A stretch of DNA of 64,000 nt, taken from contig JAACJK010000168.1 in NCBI GenBank assembly GCA_013368325.1, forward strand, positions 62,001 to 126,000. The letters are read 5' to 3'. This document shows, piece by piece, positions 31,685-42,373 of this stretch. The stretch is from Ephemerocybe angulata (lineage: Eukaryota; Basidiomycota; Agaricomycetes; Agaricales; Psathyrellaceae). The stretch's first letter is position 1; every line of letters begins with the position of its first letter. A program made the position numbers and the translations under genes. Under the pieces are notes generated by a model that saw only the letters and a list, made by a program, of their open reading frames with translations, made no database searches and was not told the DNA's origin.

Positions 31685-34600
31685 CCTGTGATCATGGTGT
31701 TTTTGCATCGCCCTTTTCTAATGACGTTGCTCAATTGCGACGACTCATGGATCTTCATGGATTATCTCATGTTGGTATATCTCCACGTGCGTCTGCGTTA
31801 CGACCAACTTTAATTCGCCATGTGTTCGAGGGTGGTTGTGTAATCTCAAACGAGGTTGATCCTTCTCTCTCAGGGTGTGCCACACTGTGCTCTCATTTCT
31901 CTTCAAATTTGGAAATGGCAACATCTTTGTTTCACTCGTTAAGTATTGCATGTGTGGATGACATTGGCGATGATCACTTAACATCCATTGCCCTTTGTTT
32001 GCACCTTCCTCTTCCCAGTATTTCTTATCGGTATCGTCGGCGGCTACAAAATTTATTCACGCGGGAGGAAATACGGTTGAGGAACAGTGTTGGTGATCGT
32101 TCTGCTAGTGTGCCTTCGCTTCTCTCTGCTTGTTATGAAGATCTTGATATCGGATACCTTCACAATCTAGCACGCAATCATGGGCTCTCGTATTTCCCTC
32201 CTACGACGACACGGTGGGCACTACAGAATTCTTTAATTGATCATTTCGCTCGTTGTGCATGTTCACACTTTTCGGACGAAGAAACCACACCAGCCTGTCG
32301 TCACTTTGCATCCATAGTCTCTTCAACGAGTTCCAATGCCAATCTTTCTGGGATTGACTACGACGCGCCTGATGCGTCACCCGAGTTCAATGATGTCGTC
32401 CATCTGGTTCGTATCCTCACGGCCATGCGCAATGCGTTTCCATTGGGAACCTTGTGGGAATTGTTACCCATTCTACGATTGGAACACCGTGCAAGTGCTG
32501 GTCGTCGTGAACTACAGTCCATTGTGATGGGATACATCCGTCATCTTCGTTCTCGTCTTTTACACTGGAACGACAATAACACATCTTCTGATACCCAACA
32601 AACTGAAACTGGTATACTGGCTGAACTGCAGCGAACCTGGCCCCATATTCCAACTGAAGATGTGAAGAATGAATGCCTAATGCGGTTTCGTGATTTAACT
32701 TCCTCTGCATCTGCCCGTATGTATGCATGTGCTTCGTGTGCTGCCGATTTCCCTCTCGATGAGTGTCGCACAGTTCCCGCCTCCGAAATTAACTTTGAAT
32801 GCTTTCGCCGCCCTGATGTCAGATATTGTGAAGGTACTTCTGTTCCCCATGACAGTACATACTCTTCTCCATCCTCTACCTGCTTCATTGATCAGAGGCC
32901 ATTTCTATCACAGCAGAGTGTTCTTCTTGAGCCTGCCGGGGTTTTTTTGGATCATACGAGTCGCCACATGCTGCGACTTTGCAAGGTGTGTTTTAATTCA
33001 CAAAGCAGTGGTCGAATCCCACCTCTGTCTCTGGCAAATCACACGTACATTGGCACTGTACCTACAGAATTAGCTGATTTAACCATCGTTGAAGAGGCAA
33101 TGGTTGCAAGGTGTCGCTCTAAAGTATGGGTCATTCAGCTACGTGAAGATTGTCATGATAACACGTCAGATGTCCCTGACGGGGACACGGACCCTAATTC
33201 TGATAACTCTAAGCAGGCTACGGCTCAACGGGGGTTCCGGGGTAATATCGTTATATATCCTCAGGATGCCTCTGCAGTCGCAGCAACATTACCACCAAGT
33301 TTAGAGGAGTTGGCAAATCCTATTGCTGTTGTCTTCGTTGGTTCAGCCCCACCAAGTCAGGACTGGTTGAAGAAGAAAGCAAAGCCATTATGTATCCGCC
33401 CTTACCGCGTTCGCAGAGCTCTGGAATGGCTGAAGGTGAACAATCCATTATACGAAGATATTGAAATTGACTACGATTTCCTTAATGCAATTGTGGATGA
33501 TGAAATATTGTTGCCTGTAAAAGTAAATACGCACTTATCCACATCCTCGATTGATACACTCACCAGTGGATATGATAACAGCGCTCCCATATCTTCTCCG
33601 ACTGAGCCTCCTTCCCTTGATATGCTTGACGACGCTCTTCCTTTTGGAGATGATCCTTCTCTTCCCCCAAACTTGCCGGTGGACTTCACGAAGACCATAG
33701 TTACGAACCTTGCTGATACAGCGACATCATCGCAGCTCCGCATTGCAGCTGCACGGCATGTTAAAGATCTCGATGGTGGCCATGTACAAGTCCCGCATGG
33801 CCCCGAGCCTATGACCGAATTCAACAACCCTTCACTGTTTCCTATGATGTATCCTACTTTATTTCCATATGGACTTGGCGGTTTTGAGGACCAGCGGAGG
33901 AGTACCCCTCTTTCTCTCGTTCGTCACCTTCGCCATTGTTTCTCCTTGCATGATCGCCGTTTCAGACGCACTATTCCTTTTTATTCACAGCTTTTAACAT
34001 AACCCAACGGCGAGAAGTTCTTTGTAGAACCGCATTCAAGGTTAAAAAGGCCAACTTCCAGCGTTTTGCAGAAGAGTTTGGGGCGATATCTGATCTGACA
34101 GTGCACGTCGTTACCGAGAAAATGCAACAGCCTGGAAAATTTGTGCCCATTAATGATGAAGAGCGTCGAGTCGTCCGATTGATGCACAAAATAAATGTCC
34201 TCACAAACCATGTTCCAGGGTCTGCGTCTTCTAAGAAAGCCCACCGAAATGAAATTCGTGCCCTAATGGTTGAATTAGGCATGCCTAGTTTCTTCATTAC
34301 CGTGAACCCAGCGGACATGTATAATCCCTTGGTGCAAGCGATATCTGGTAATGATATTGATATCGATAATATGCTCGATGGTGATGTACCTCGATATTTT
34401 AGCCAGTCTTGCCTCATTGCAAGAAATCCAACAGTGGGAGCATCCTTTTTTCATAAGTACATGGCCGCATTTATATCTGCACTTTTGAACTTTGGATCAA
34501 TTGATGATTATAGTCGTCTTGGGTTACTAGGCTACGTTAGTGGGTACTATGGAATGGTTGAGGCATAGGGACGGGGGACTCTACATTGCTACATGTTTGT

Positions 34601-36688
34601 ATGGTTACATGGCGCGCCCAATCCAGACGAACTCAAATCACGCATATTGGTTGATGGAGGTTTTCGTTCTCGCATGACGGAATACTTAGACGCCGTTATA
34701 TCAACCTCAATTCCTCCAGATCCTTTACCAGACTGTGATATCCCCTCCTCTAGATTTGATCCCAGCGCTGTGCGTGGTTTCCAGCCTGCTACTGATGAGG
34801 ACACCGTGCTACGGCGAGCCAAAGATCTTCACCGTTTAGCCACCCGACGCCAGCATCACACTCACTCTGGCACATGCTACAAGTATGCATATTGCAATCC
34901 TAACGCGAAGGAATGTTGCTTCAACATGTCTGCTGATAACTTCAGATCAGAGACGTACTGGGACATGGAGTCAGGAGAATTGTTTCTAAGAGATCTCGCT
35001 GGCCTTTGCAATAATTACAATGATACAATGCTAGAGGCACTATGGTGTAATATGGACATAAAGTTCTTAAACTCAGGCACTGCTGCAAAAGCTGTATTGT
35101 ATTATGTAACTGACTATATAACTAAATCTCAACTGAAGACTCATGTAGCGTATGCCGCCTTAGAAGCTGCTATTTATAGATTGGGCGCTTATGATCAGGA
35201 AACCTGTGACATTACAGATCGAGCAAGATCAGTCCTTCATAAGTGCGCATTTGCTATGGTCGCTAATCAGGAAATGTCAGCACAACAAGTAATGTCTTTC
35301 CTTCTCGGACACCAGGATTATTACACCAGTCACTCTTTCCGTTCTTTGTATTGGCCGAGTTTTGTGCGTGCTATTGATCCAGATTCCGTGGATAGTGCTG
35401 ACATTCTAGCTCCACAAGACGCCCATATTGATCCTGCTTCCTCACAAGAAGGCGCAATCCCCCCCACCTCTGAGCTTCACTGTCATGCCCGTATTCCTCG
35501 TGCAAACAATATTCCAGAGCCTGCTGACAATGATGTGACTGTGGACGTCACAACGTCTGGAGATTTAGTCACTCGATTGACATTACTAGAGGATTATACT
35601 CACCGCAGCGACGATCTTCAAGCTGTATCGCTATGGGAGTATGTAACACATATTGAAAAAGTTAAGCGCCCACGGTCTTGTACAACTGTTCCATGCAGTA
35701 CTTCTGAATTGCCCCACTCAAACGACGCCACTAGTGAAACTGATTTGAATGATGAGGACGACGAGAGGAGTACGGATAATAATTCAACACCACTGCAATC
35801 TGGCACTAACCAGAACCCCACAGATGCAGAGAGGCGCAATCCATTGCTATTTTCTACTGATTCTCAACGCCCTACTTATCCACTCAAAGTTGGTCATCCT
35901 CAAAGTCATTCACATGTACTACGTGTAGTTCACCCTCTTCAGCGTTGGGTTCCTGTCCCTATTGGGCCCTCCATTCCCCGCTGAGACCGAAAGTCTGAAC
36001 TGCGTGACCATAATCGGTTAATGCTCATATTTTTCAAGCCATGGTATACGCCTCTAGATCTTTTAGAGGGAAAGGACTCTTGGGAGGCTGCGTACCAGTC
36101 CTGGGAAGAACATGCACCTAATGGCAGCCTTCGCCGCATTCAAAATATGCAATTATTACATGAATGTCGTGACAGCAGAGATGACCACAACGCCCAACGC
36201 CGTGCAAAAGCTCGTGAAAGCAATACAAACTTAGCAACCTCATTTCCACAATTCGAGGCCAGGAACAGAGCAATTGATGATGGTGATTCCCTTGACGCCC
36301 TCGTTGAGGCAGATACTCTCGACACTCTTCTCCAGATGGATGAGCAGCGTTCTCGATATCTTGACATCACTTCGCGCGACGTACAAGATAATGTCCTTGC
36401 CCTGATTGGGTCCAATATTATGAGCAGCGCACTGAGTGAGCAGTGCATCTCATTTTACAGGACAGCATACGGCCATGACCTCAGCTCTCCCATCCCTACT
36501 GTGTCTGCTTCTATTGCAAATAATACTGATAAAGAAAGAGAGCAGCAGATACGACAAGTATATAAGCTTAGGAGAAAGGCCTGGAAGGACGAGGCTGCCA
36601 CCGCTGAAGAGCGTGCTTTACGCCTTCTGCCTCCAGATTCCCAGTCACCATCAATGCCTGATATTCCCCAAGCGTCCATATCCTGCAT
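31685..36688 (+). pseudogene. Helitron DUF6570 and Rep domains, degenerate
   Basis: Main part of the Helitron protein. 31685-34002 is open and holds DUF6570: a CASCAADFPLDEC zinc-like pair, LCKVCFNS, and ANHTYIGTVPTELADLTIVE with VIYPQ and FVGSAPPSQDWL, ending in the start of Helitron_like_N (FPYGLGGF). A one-base loss near 33970 shifts the frame. Then AFNITQRREV to GMVEA (34568), TAG where the family has Gln, GRGTLHCYMFVWLHG with the HUH pair read as H-C-Y, and the tyrosine segment LYYVTDYITKSQL, which holds the DNA-nicking Tyr residues. TGA at 35982-35984 interrupts before LMLIFFKPW. The Rep nicks DNA in rolling-circle transposition. The protein is inactive here because of the frameshift, two stops and the altered HUH motif. 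Confidence 0.85.
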
Positions 36689-36963
36689 AAAAATAAAAAT
36701 TGGTAAAGCAATTACCTTCGAAGTAATAGAATATTGGTTCAATTCCATTAAGATGTTTATCTACTTTTTACATAGGTTCGATTCCTCTTAAGGCCTAATT
36801 TTTTTGTTTTTATCACTTACTAATCAATTTTTTAGTAAAAATTGATAAGGGTTATCTGTTTATATCTTTATTTGATCTAAAGATTAAAATTAGTCAACAG
36901 ATAAAAAAAGTCAACAATAAGAACTAAAACTGGAATGCGGGTTATTTTTTTTTTTATAACTGC
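36689..36963 (+). other. AT-rich insert with tRNA-like parts, probably mitochondrial (NUMT)
   Basis: 275 bp, strongly AT-rich against its GC-balanced surroundings, bounded by a 4-bp repeat GCAT (36685-36688 and 36964-36967) and missing from the other arm of the inverted repeat. It begins with the middle of a tRNA: D-loop-like AATTGGTAAAGC, then a perfect anticodon arm ATTAC-CTTCGAA-GTAAT (anticodon TCG, Arg) and a T-arm-like TTGGTTCAATTCCA. A second T-loop GGTTCGATTCC follows at 36774. Such closely spaced, AT-rich tRNAs are typical of fungal mitochondrial DNA. The first tRNA lacks its 5' acceptor strand, so it is a fragment. A SINE is the alternative. Confidence 0.5.
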
Positions 36964-36967
36964 GCAT

Positions 36968-37567
36968 ATCTGCAACATTGCTCCCACAATACACCACCTG
37001 CATTGTTGGACCTCATACACCTGAAGAATCCGAACGGTTATGGCAAAGGGAGATAACCCGTTTTGTGGGTGGTATTCTGTGGCGATACCCATTAAACAGG
37101 GAGCAAAACGAAGCTTTTCAAAATGTTGTACATCACTTACGCTGAACCTCACGTGGTCTTCCCTGTGAACAACTTCGAATGGTCCTCGCAGGTGCCGCAG
37201 GGACCGGCAAGTCAACCGTCATATCTGCTATTACTGCACTATTCACTTTACTCAATCGGGCTTACAATATCCGAGTGTGCGCTTATACCGGGGTCGCAGC
37301 AAACAACATCGACGGTATGACCCTCCATTTCGCCCTTTCACTTGGACATGGCATTCCAGCTGAGAATTCTCCCCAACGGCGAGAGCTAATATCCGTGTGG
37401 TCCTGCGTAGACTATTTTATCATTGATGAGTTCTCGATGGTGGGCTGTCGGCTTATGAGTGAATTAAACGAAGCCTTAGCAGTCGCTAAAGAGAACAGTA
37501 AACCATTTGGTGGCGTGAACATCATCTTCGCAGGGGATTTCATGCAACTACCCCCAATAAGTGATCA
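36968..37567 (+). pseudogene. Helitron Pif1-type helicase, truncated
   Basis: Encodes LWRYPLNREQNEAFQNVV, then a TGA at 37143-37145, then the helicase core: Walker A GAAGTGKST, motif Ia CAYTGVAANNIDG, Walker B FIIDEFSMVG and motif III FAGDFMQLPP. Sequence stops at the centre of the inverted repeat, so motifs IV-VI are missing. Pif1-type helicases unwind DNA for Helitron replication. The part before Walker A matches the spacer seen in Helitron proteins between Rep and helicase. Confidence 0.85.
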
Positions 37568-38350
37568 AGGTTTATACCAATCTGTGCAACACATTGATCA
37601 CTTATTGGGGGTAGTTGCATGAAATCCCCTGCGAAGATGATGTTCACGCCACCAAATGGTTTACTGTTCTCTTTAGCGACTGCTAAGGCTTCGTTTAATT
37701 CACTCATAAGCCGACAGCCCACCATCGAGAACTCATCAATGATAAAATAGTCTACGCAGGACCACACGGATATTAGCTCTCGCCGTTGGGGAGAATTCTC
37801 AGCTGGAATGCCATGTCCAAGTGAAAGGGCGAAATGGAGGGTCATACCGTCGATGTTGTTTGCTGCGACCCCGGTATAAGCGCACACTCGGATATTGTAA
37901 GCCCGATTGAGTAAAGTGAATAGTGCAGTAATAGCAGATATGACGGTTGACTTGCCGGTCCCTGCGGCACCTGCGAGGACCATTCGAAGTTGTTCACAGG
38001 GAAGACCACGTGAGGTTCAGCGTAAGTGATGTACAACATTTTGAAAAGCTTCGTTTTGCTCCCTGTTTAATGGGTATCGCCACAGAATACCACCCACAAA
38101 ACGGGTTATCTCCCTTTGCCATAACCGTTCGGATTCTTCAGGTGTATGAGGTCCAACAATGCAGGTGGTGTATTGTGGGAGCAATGTTGCAGATATGCAG
38201 GATATGGACGCTTGGGGAATATCAGGCGTTGATGGCGACTGGGAATCTGGAGGCAGAAGGCGTAAAGCACGCTCTTCAGCGGTGGCAGCCTCGTCCTTCC
38301 AGGCCTTTCTCCTAAGCTTATATACTTGTCGTATCTGCTGCTCTCTTTCT

Positions 38351-40254
38351 ACGACAAACGGACCACCGATGTCCGGGAAGTTCTACAGCAAGCGGAGCAA
38401 AGTAAACGACATTTCTGCCGACGTAGCGGGCTCCGCCACTCGTTGGCCCTACGAAGTGGTATTAGGTAACACAAGGTCACACGCTGGCTCCGAGCGGAAG
38501 CGGGGCCGCGTTGCTTGGGTGTGTTTGTACGCGCACTGGTGTGGTGTGGAGGCCCAGCTCTTTTCGACGCAGTGCGAGAACTTAGCTAGCGCCATTGCTT
38601 CTCGCCGCAACCCAATCGAGCCAAGTGCCAATCTAGGTGACGGCCCTGGTCAGATACAGTTGGCAGTGACATTGCTAGACCCTCGCAATGCAAACGTCCT
38701 CCTTCGGGCGCCGCTGCCCCGATCTATTGTAAACGGAATTCGCAACAATATTATGGGTTGTGAACGCACGAGTTATTGCACGGATTCTCTCAGTGTAGTT
38801 CGCACTATCGAGCTGAGTCAACGTAGATCTTGAGCTAGACTATATTTGACCCACCTTGCCGAAACCGCTCCTCCATTTCACAAGTCCCGTATCTTTTACG
38901 CGATGCGTCTTGGAGTGCAGTGAGCACGCACCACATCTGAACAGTCATTCATAAGTAAGTCGGTACTGCTCAGAGTAGAGAATATGAGTTGATTTTTCTC
39001 ATTTTGTCGCACGGCTCTGAGCCAGATTTTGTCGCCCAGAACGTCAGTCAGTCTGCCCCATTCGAGTTAGACGATAGTCGGAGAGTAGCACGCGACTACT
39101 GAGACCACGATTTTCGTGTCCACAGTGCATACAGTTCAGTACACTCGCTCGCGACTTACACGAATATTGTTGTAACGGCACTGCGAGTGTAAATCGAAAC
39201 TCGAGTTTTCGGATGCAGCTCTCGGTTGCGTCATGCTTATTCACATTTTCAATTGTCAGGATGATACTCAGAGTACGAATATCAAGTCTCGGTGCATACA
39301 ATCTGTCGCGCTCATCTCGCAGTCTACAGAATGCCAATACTTGAGTCTCGCGATCGTCGATCGCACTATTCCAGTCTCTGGTAAGTACGGCTCAGAGTAC
39401 GGTTCACTACGCCCGAAGTGCAAAGGCTTCAAGACAATGCCAATCAAATAGCTCGCAAGGATCGTGCTCGTATACAAATGCCCATCTCTTAGACGAGGAA
39501 ATATAGACTTTAAACAAATTCTAGACCCCGAGACACGTTCATAAATGGATAGAGGTTGAAATATTGTGAGCCCTCGCGCGCCAAATACACAACGTACGGT
39601 CAACTGTACAACAAAGACCACGGCGCATTCAGACCTACCCAGAACTTGACGTAAAATCGATTCAATTTGCGGTATCATTCGTCTCTACAGCCCGGTACAC
39701 CACCCAGCATCCACCCACCCCACCGTGCGTCACATTCTGAGATGCCTGCCAAAACACTTTCCGCACTCGAACCAAAGCCATCTGTTGGCAGGCGTGATCA
39801 AGGCGGCGGTCCGACGCTCGCCCTGTCCTAACAACGCGCCAAGTCCGTGAGGGCATGGAGCACTTCGGCATGGGGAATGGCATTGTGACTCTGAGCCCGG
39901 TCTCAGTAGCTACAAGCATCGCTATGCGTACCTCTTCATAATGGTACGCATTCAGATGAGACCACAAGAAAATAGCGACAGAGAGTACACATCGCAGGGG
40001 CGGTGGATATCCGCATGATGGATCGACTTGAAGGGGAGTATGGGCGTGGTATTATCCCAGTCTTTATATGTAGCGCACCTCCCATGATGGGAACGCGATC
40101 GGCCTAAGCGCCGTAAGCGCCGATCACATCACCATCTGTTTGTGCGCTTAGCGCTCACATCCCTATCCCGACCGCGTTTCGGACCTTTTGATCTTATTTA
40201 TAGCGGGTCTCCTGTGTTTCGATTCCTTAGCAACTTTACACCGCATATAGCTGA
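38351..40254. other. Unassigned stretch right of the Helitron
   Basis: No recognisable gene. An open frame on the plus strand up to 38833 (serine and arginine rich, with TLLDPRNANVLLRAPLP) could be the end of an unknown gene cut by the palindrome, but it has no domain I know. The motif CTCAGAGTA recurs around 38972, 39263 and 39391. A short inverted repeat GATCGGC...GCCGATC lies at 40098-40126. Confidence 0.4.
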
Positions 40255-40372
40255 CCCTCCCTCTACGGTAGGCCGGACGTCCGTGGATGGATTTCGAAAT
40301 ACATTTCTGGATTTCGGGCGTTTCTGGGAGATAGGGGTCGTATCGCGGAGGTCGAGGGTTCGGATCCGGCGG
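40255..40372 (+). repeat. tRNA-like (SINE-like) repeat, copy 1
   Basis: Shares about 31 bases (TACGGTAGGCCGGACGTCCG and onward, 40263-40293) with the reverse complement of 42249-42279. Both copies continue with a GC-rich stretch and a B-box-like element, here GGGTTCGGATCC near 40357. The layout resembles a tRNA-derived repeat with a Pol III promoter. No complete cloverleaf can be folded by eye. Confidence 0.5.
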
Positions 40373-40990
40373 ACTGGGCCTTTTGTGGGACCAGCAAAGA
40401 GTGATTAACTGTGGGCGCTAGAGCAACCAACTATCGCTCAAACTCGCCCTGGGCCCTCTCTAGTATGCATAGAGGGCCCTGGAACAGGTAAGAAGAGGAG
40501 AACTTCTCCAGATTCCGTGCTATGCTATCCTGGCTTCGACCTGAGGGATGGGAATTGGCGCACAGCCACCATCAAATCGACAAGCGCCCTGAACACACCC
40601 GTTTCATCGTCGTTTCTTGGAGCTTCTGGACTTCGGTAAGGCCAAGTAATACAAGTTCTGAGTCAATAGCATGTATATATGTACATATAAATAGGAAATA
40701 AGACTTCCAATGTCACCCAGGATTCTGTGGAGACACATAAATCACTGACACCCTCCTGGCGGAGGCGGCATATCTCGACCATCTTGCGAAACCATATACC
40801 AGAATCTACAAAGATTCCAAGGTCTCAATTTTTTTGCACTCACATTTTAGACAGTACAAGACTCCTGAATATATATGTGGCTCCCCTTAGAATTAAGTCC
40901 GAAGCTCTTAAAATTGAGTACTTCGAAGCAATTCAGATTGTACGGTACGTTCACATAATGTCTATATATTTTCTAAGTTACATATCTAGT

Positions 40991-41311
40991 CTAGTCTTCA
41001 GAGGTGTTGATGATGTCGGCTTCCTTTTTGTCAGGCTCGGCTCCTTGAACAGGCTCGTCTTCTTGGGTAGGCTCAAGCGGCGAGGGCTCGCGGCCAGCAC
41101 TAAGTCTCCCGGAGCGGCGTGAAGGAGGAGCTGGAGTTTTCTTCTTCTTGTTGGCCTTGGGGATGACCCAAATGTCGAGGCCCAAGCGTTCGCAGACATC
41201 TTTGCACTCGTGCTGCACGAGGAATTGCTTGATTTCTTCTTTGCCACCGTCGCCGACACCAGACTCTCTGAAATTTCCCACATTAACGGAATAAGAACCT
41301 CGAAATGACAT
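40991..41311 (-). CDS. Hypothetical protein, basic C-terminus
   Basis: 106 codons on the minus strand, ATG at 41311 (MSFRGSYSVNVGNFRE). The middle reads EEIKQFLVQHECKDVCERLG and looks like a folded helical domain; the end is lysine-rich (KANKKKKTPAPPSRRSGR) then acidic. Codon use is coding-like, but I do not recognise the family. It lies head-to-head with the integrase-core fragment and between the inverted tRNA-like repeats. Confidence 0.3.
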   Translation of the reverse strand: MSFRGSYSVNVGNFRESGVGDGGKEEIKQFLVQHECKDVCERLGLDIWVIPKANKKKKTPAPPSRRSGRLSAGREPSPLEPTQEDEPVQGAEPDKKEADIINTSED

Positions 41312-41432
41312 AGAACACTCACCCAGATATGGTATGGGTCATCAAGTCAAATAGAATGAGCCCATCGCCATTGTTGACACGGCCAGGAGTGCCTGTGCAT
41401 GGTTCTTACGCTGCGCCGCCGCATGCAGTGCG

Positions 41433-42051
41433 TTGTATGCTCCCCAGATCAAACCGGAGATCTACCCGAGCTTCGTTACCTTGAAGAGTGTGCATAACAC
41501 CGTTAGCGAGTCGACCTGGCGGTTCTTAGGCGAGCAGAAGACACGTACCCTGAAAGAGGTCATCCTTCGTGGAAAGGCGGACCATATCTTTCGTCCCCAA
41601 TGTTCTTTCCATTGGTACGTCGTCCTTGGCTGTGACTTTAACTGTGTATTCTGATCAACTTATGCTTAGCCATCTATTCTACTGGGTGTTTGTTCCACTC
41701 GTTCAAAAGGAGCTAGACGAGTTCAAGAGCTATTGGAACAACCATAAAATTCGCCGCCAAGCTGAGAAGAGGATGCCGTCAGAGCACGTTCCCTTGGATG
41801 CGCTGGAGCACCCGGAGGTCTACGATGGGATCAACTGCCTCATCAAAATCCCCAAGGATGGGCAGGATGGCGCGAGAGAGTATCTGACTGGGAAGGTGGG
41901 CTCACGAGAAGAGCATGTCTCGTGGTATTCCCTCGAGTTTGCCGCCATCGCTGAGCGTACGTACCTTGCCATTGGCTCCCCGAAATTGGACTTGGATAGT
42001 GCGTGGGATGTATTTGATAAGATGTCCCGTAAGATGGTAGATACGTTGTAG
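41433..42051 (+). CDS. Integrase-core (DDE) gene, C-terminal fragment
   Basis: Two exons, 41433-41614 and 41670-42051, joined by a GTACGT...CTTAG intron (41615-41669) that keeps frame; about 187 residues. It has SVHNTVSESTW, matching the H-N-T-x-x-E-x-x-W element that carries the catalytic Glu of fungal integrase-core domain proteins, then FYWVFVPLVQKELDEF, SYWNNHKIRRQ and a P-S-E-H-V helix typical of the end of that domain. The part with the two catalytic Asp residues is not upstream, so the gene is truncated at its 5' side. These proteins are transposon-derived and abundant in Agaricomycetes. Start is uncertain. Confidence 0.5.
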
Positions 42052-42182
42052 TTCTACAATAATACACCTTCAATCTACATCCATTATTATATGCACGCCG
42101 AACCTTAGGACCTCCGAACCCGCCCACTGCCAACCGACTGCCAACACAAGACCGCATCACCTGGATATAAGTACCTTGGACA

Positions 42183-42290
42183 TACCGGGATTCGAACTGG
42201 CGCTCTCATCGCGCGGTCTCCGACGGTCCCATCTTCATTCTTGAATTCAAAATCCATCCACGGACGTCCGGCCTACCGTACTCCCTCCTT
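42183..42290 (-). repeat. tRNA-like (SINE-like) repeat, copy 2
   Basis: On the minus strand it starts with the same TACGGTAGGCCGGACGTCCG core as copy 1 and reaches CAGTTCGAATCCCGG, a T-arm with canonical B box, then TATGTCCA, like the 3' end of a tRNA. The 5' acceptor half is not found, so it is not a working tRNA. It lies inverted relative to copy 1, about 2 kb away. Confidence 0.5.
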
Positions 42291-42373
42291 CCGACTCCCC
42301 ACCAGTGCCCTACAGACTCCCATAGATCCATTTTATGTGTCGCTGTCTGTCTACGGCGAGCCATCATGTGCTG

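Larger units (their letters stand above)
3325..38350 (+). mobile_element. Helitron (DUF6570 type), split by nested insertions
   Basis: With the insertions removed, the pieces 3325-3661, 15973-16195 and 31685-37567 form one Helitron coding region: a retropepsin-like N-terminus, a 49-bp intron, DUF6570, a Helitron_like_N/Rep domain and a Pif1-type helicase. Helitrons are rolling-circle DNA transposons. The reading frame passes correctly through the intron and across the 16195/31685 junction once one copy of the target duplication is taken out, which shows these are parts of one gene. The terminal TC and hairpin-CTRR ends were not found. The 3' part ends in an inverted duplication (36533-38350), so the helicase C-terminus and the 3' end are missing. 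Confidence 0.75.
36533..38350. repeat. Long inverted repeat (palindrome) of the helicase segment
   Basis: Left arm 36533-37567 and right arm 37595-38350, 27-bp spacer 37568-37594. The right arm is 756 bp; the left is 279 bp longer only because of the AT-rich insert and its 4-bp duplication. I saw no mismatch in the coding parts: both arms carry the same helicase frame and the same premature TGA. The duplication is therefore young and older than the insert. The right arm (37983-37540 read on minus) repeats the Walker motifs in reverse. Confidence 0.92.

Noticed and set aside
36664..36791. Continuation of the Rep frame into the AT-rich insert
   Set aside because: The reading frame stays open by chance for about 30 codons inside the insert; the other palindrome arm shows the true sequence without it.
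38351..38833. Frame after the palindrome as a real gene
   Set aside because: No start of its own outside the palindrome and no recognisable domain; kept only as a remark.
42183..42290. Intact tRNA gene on the minus strand
   Set aside because: Only the T arm and 3' end are tRNA-like; no 5' acceptor strand or D arm pairs with them.
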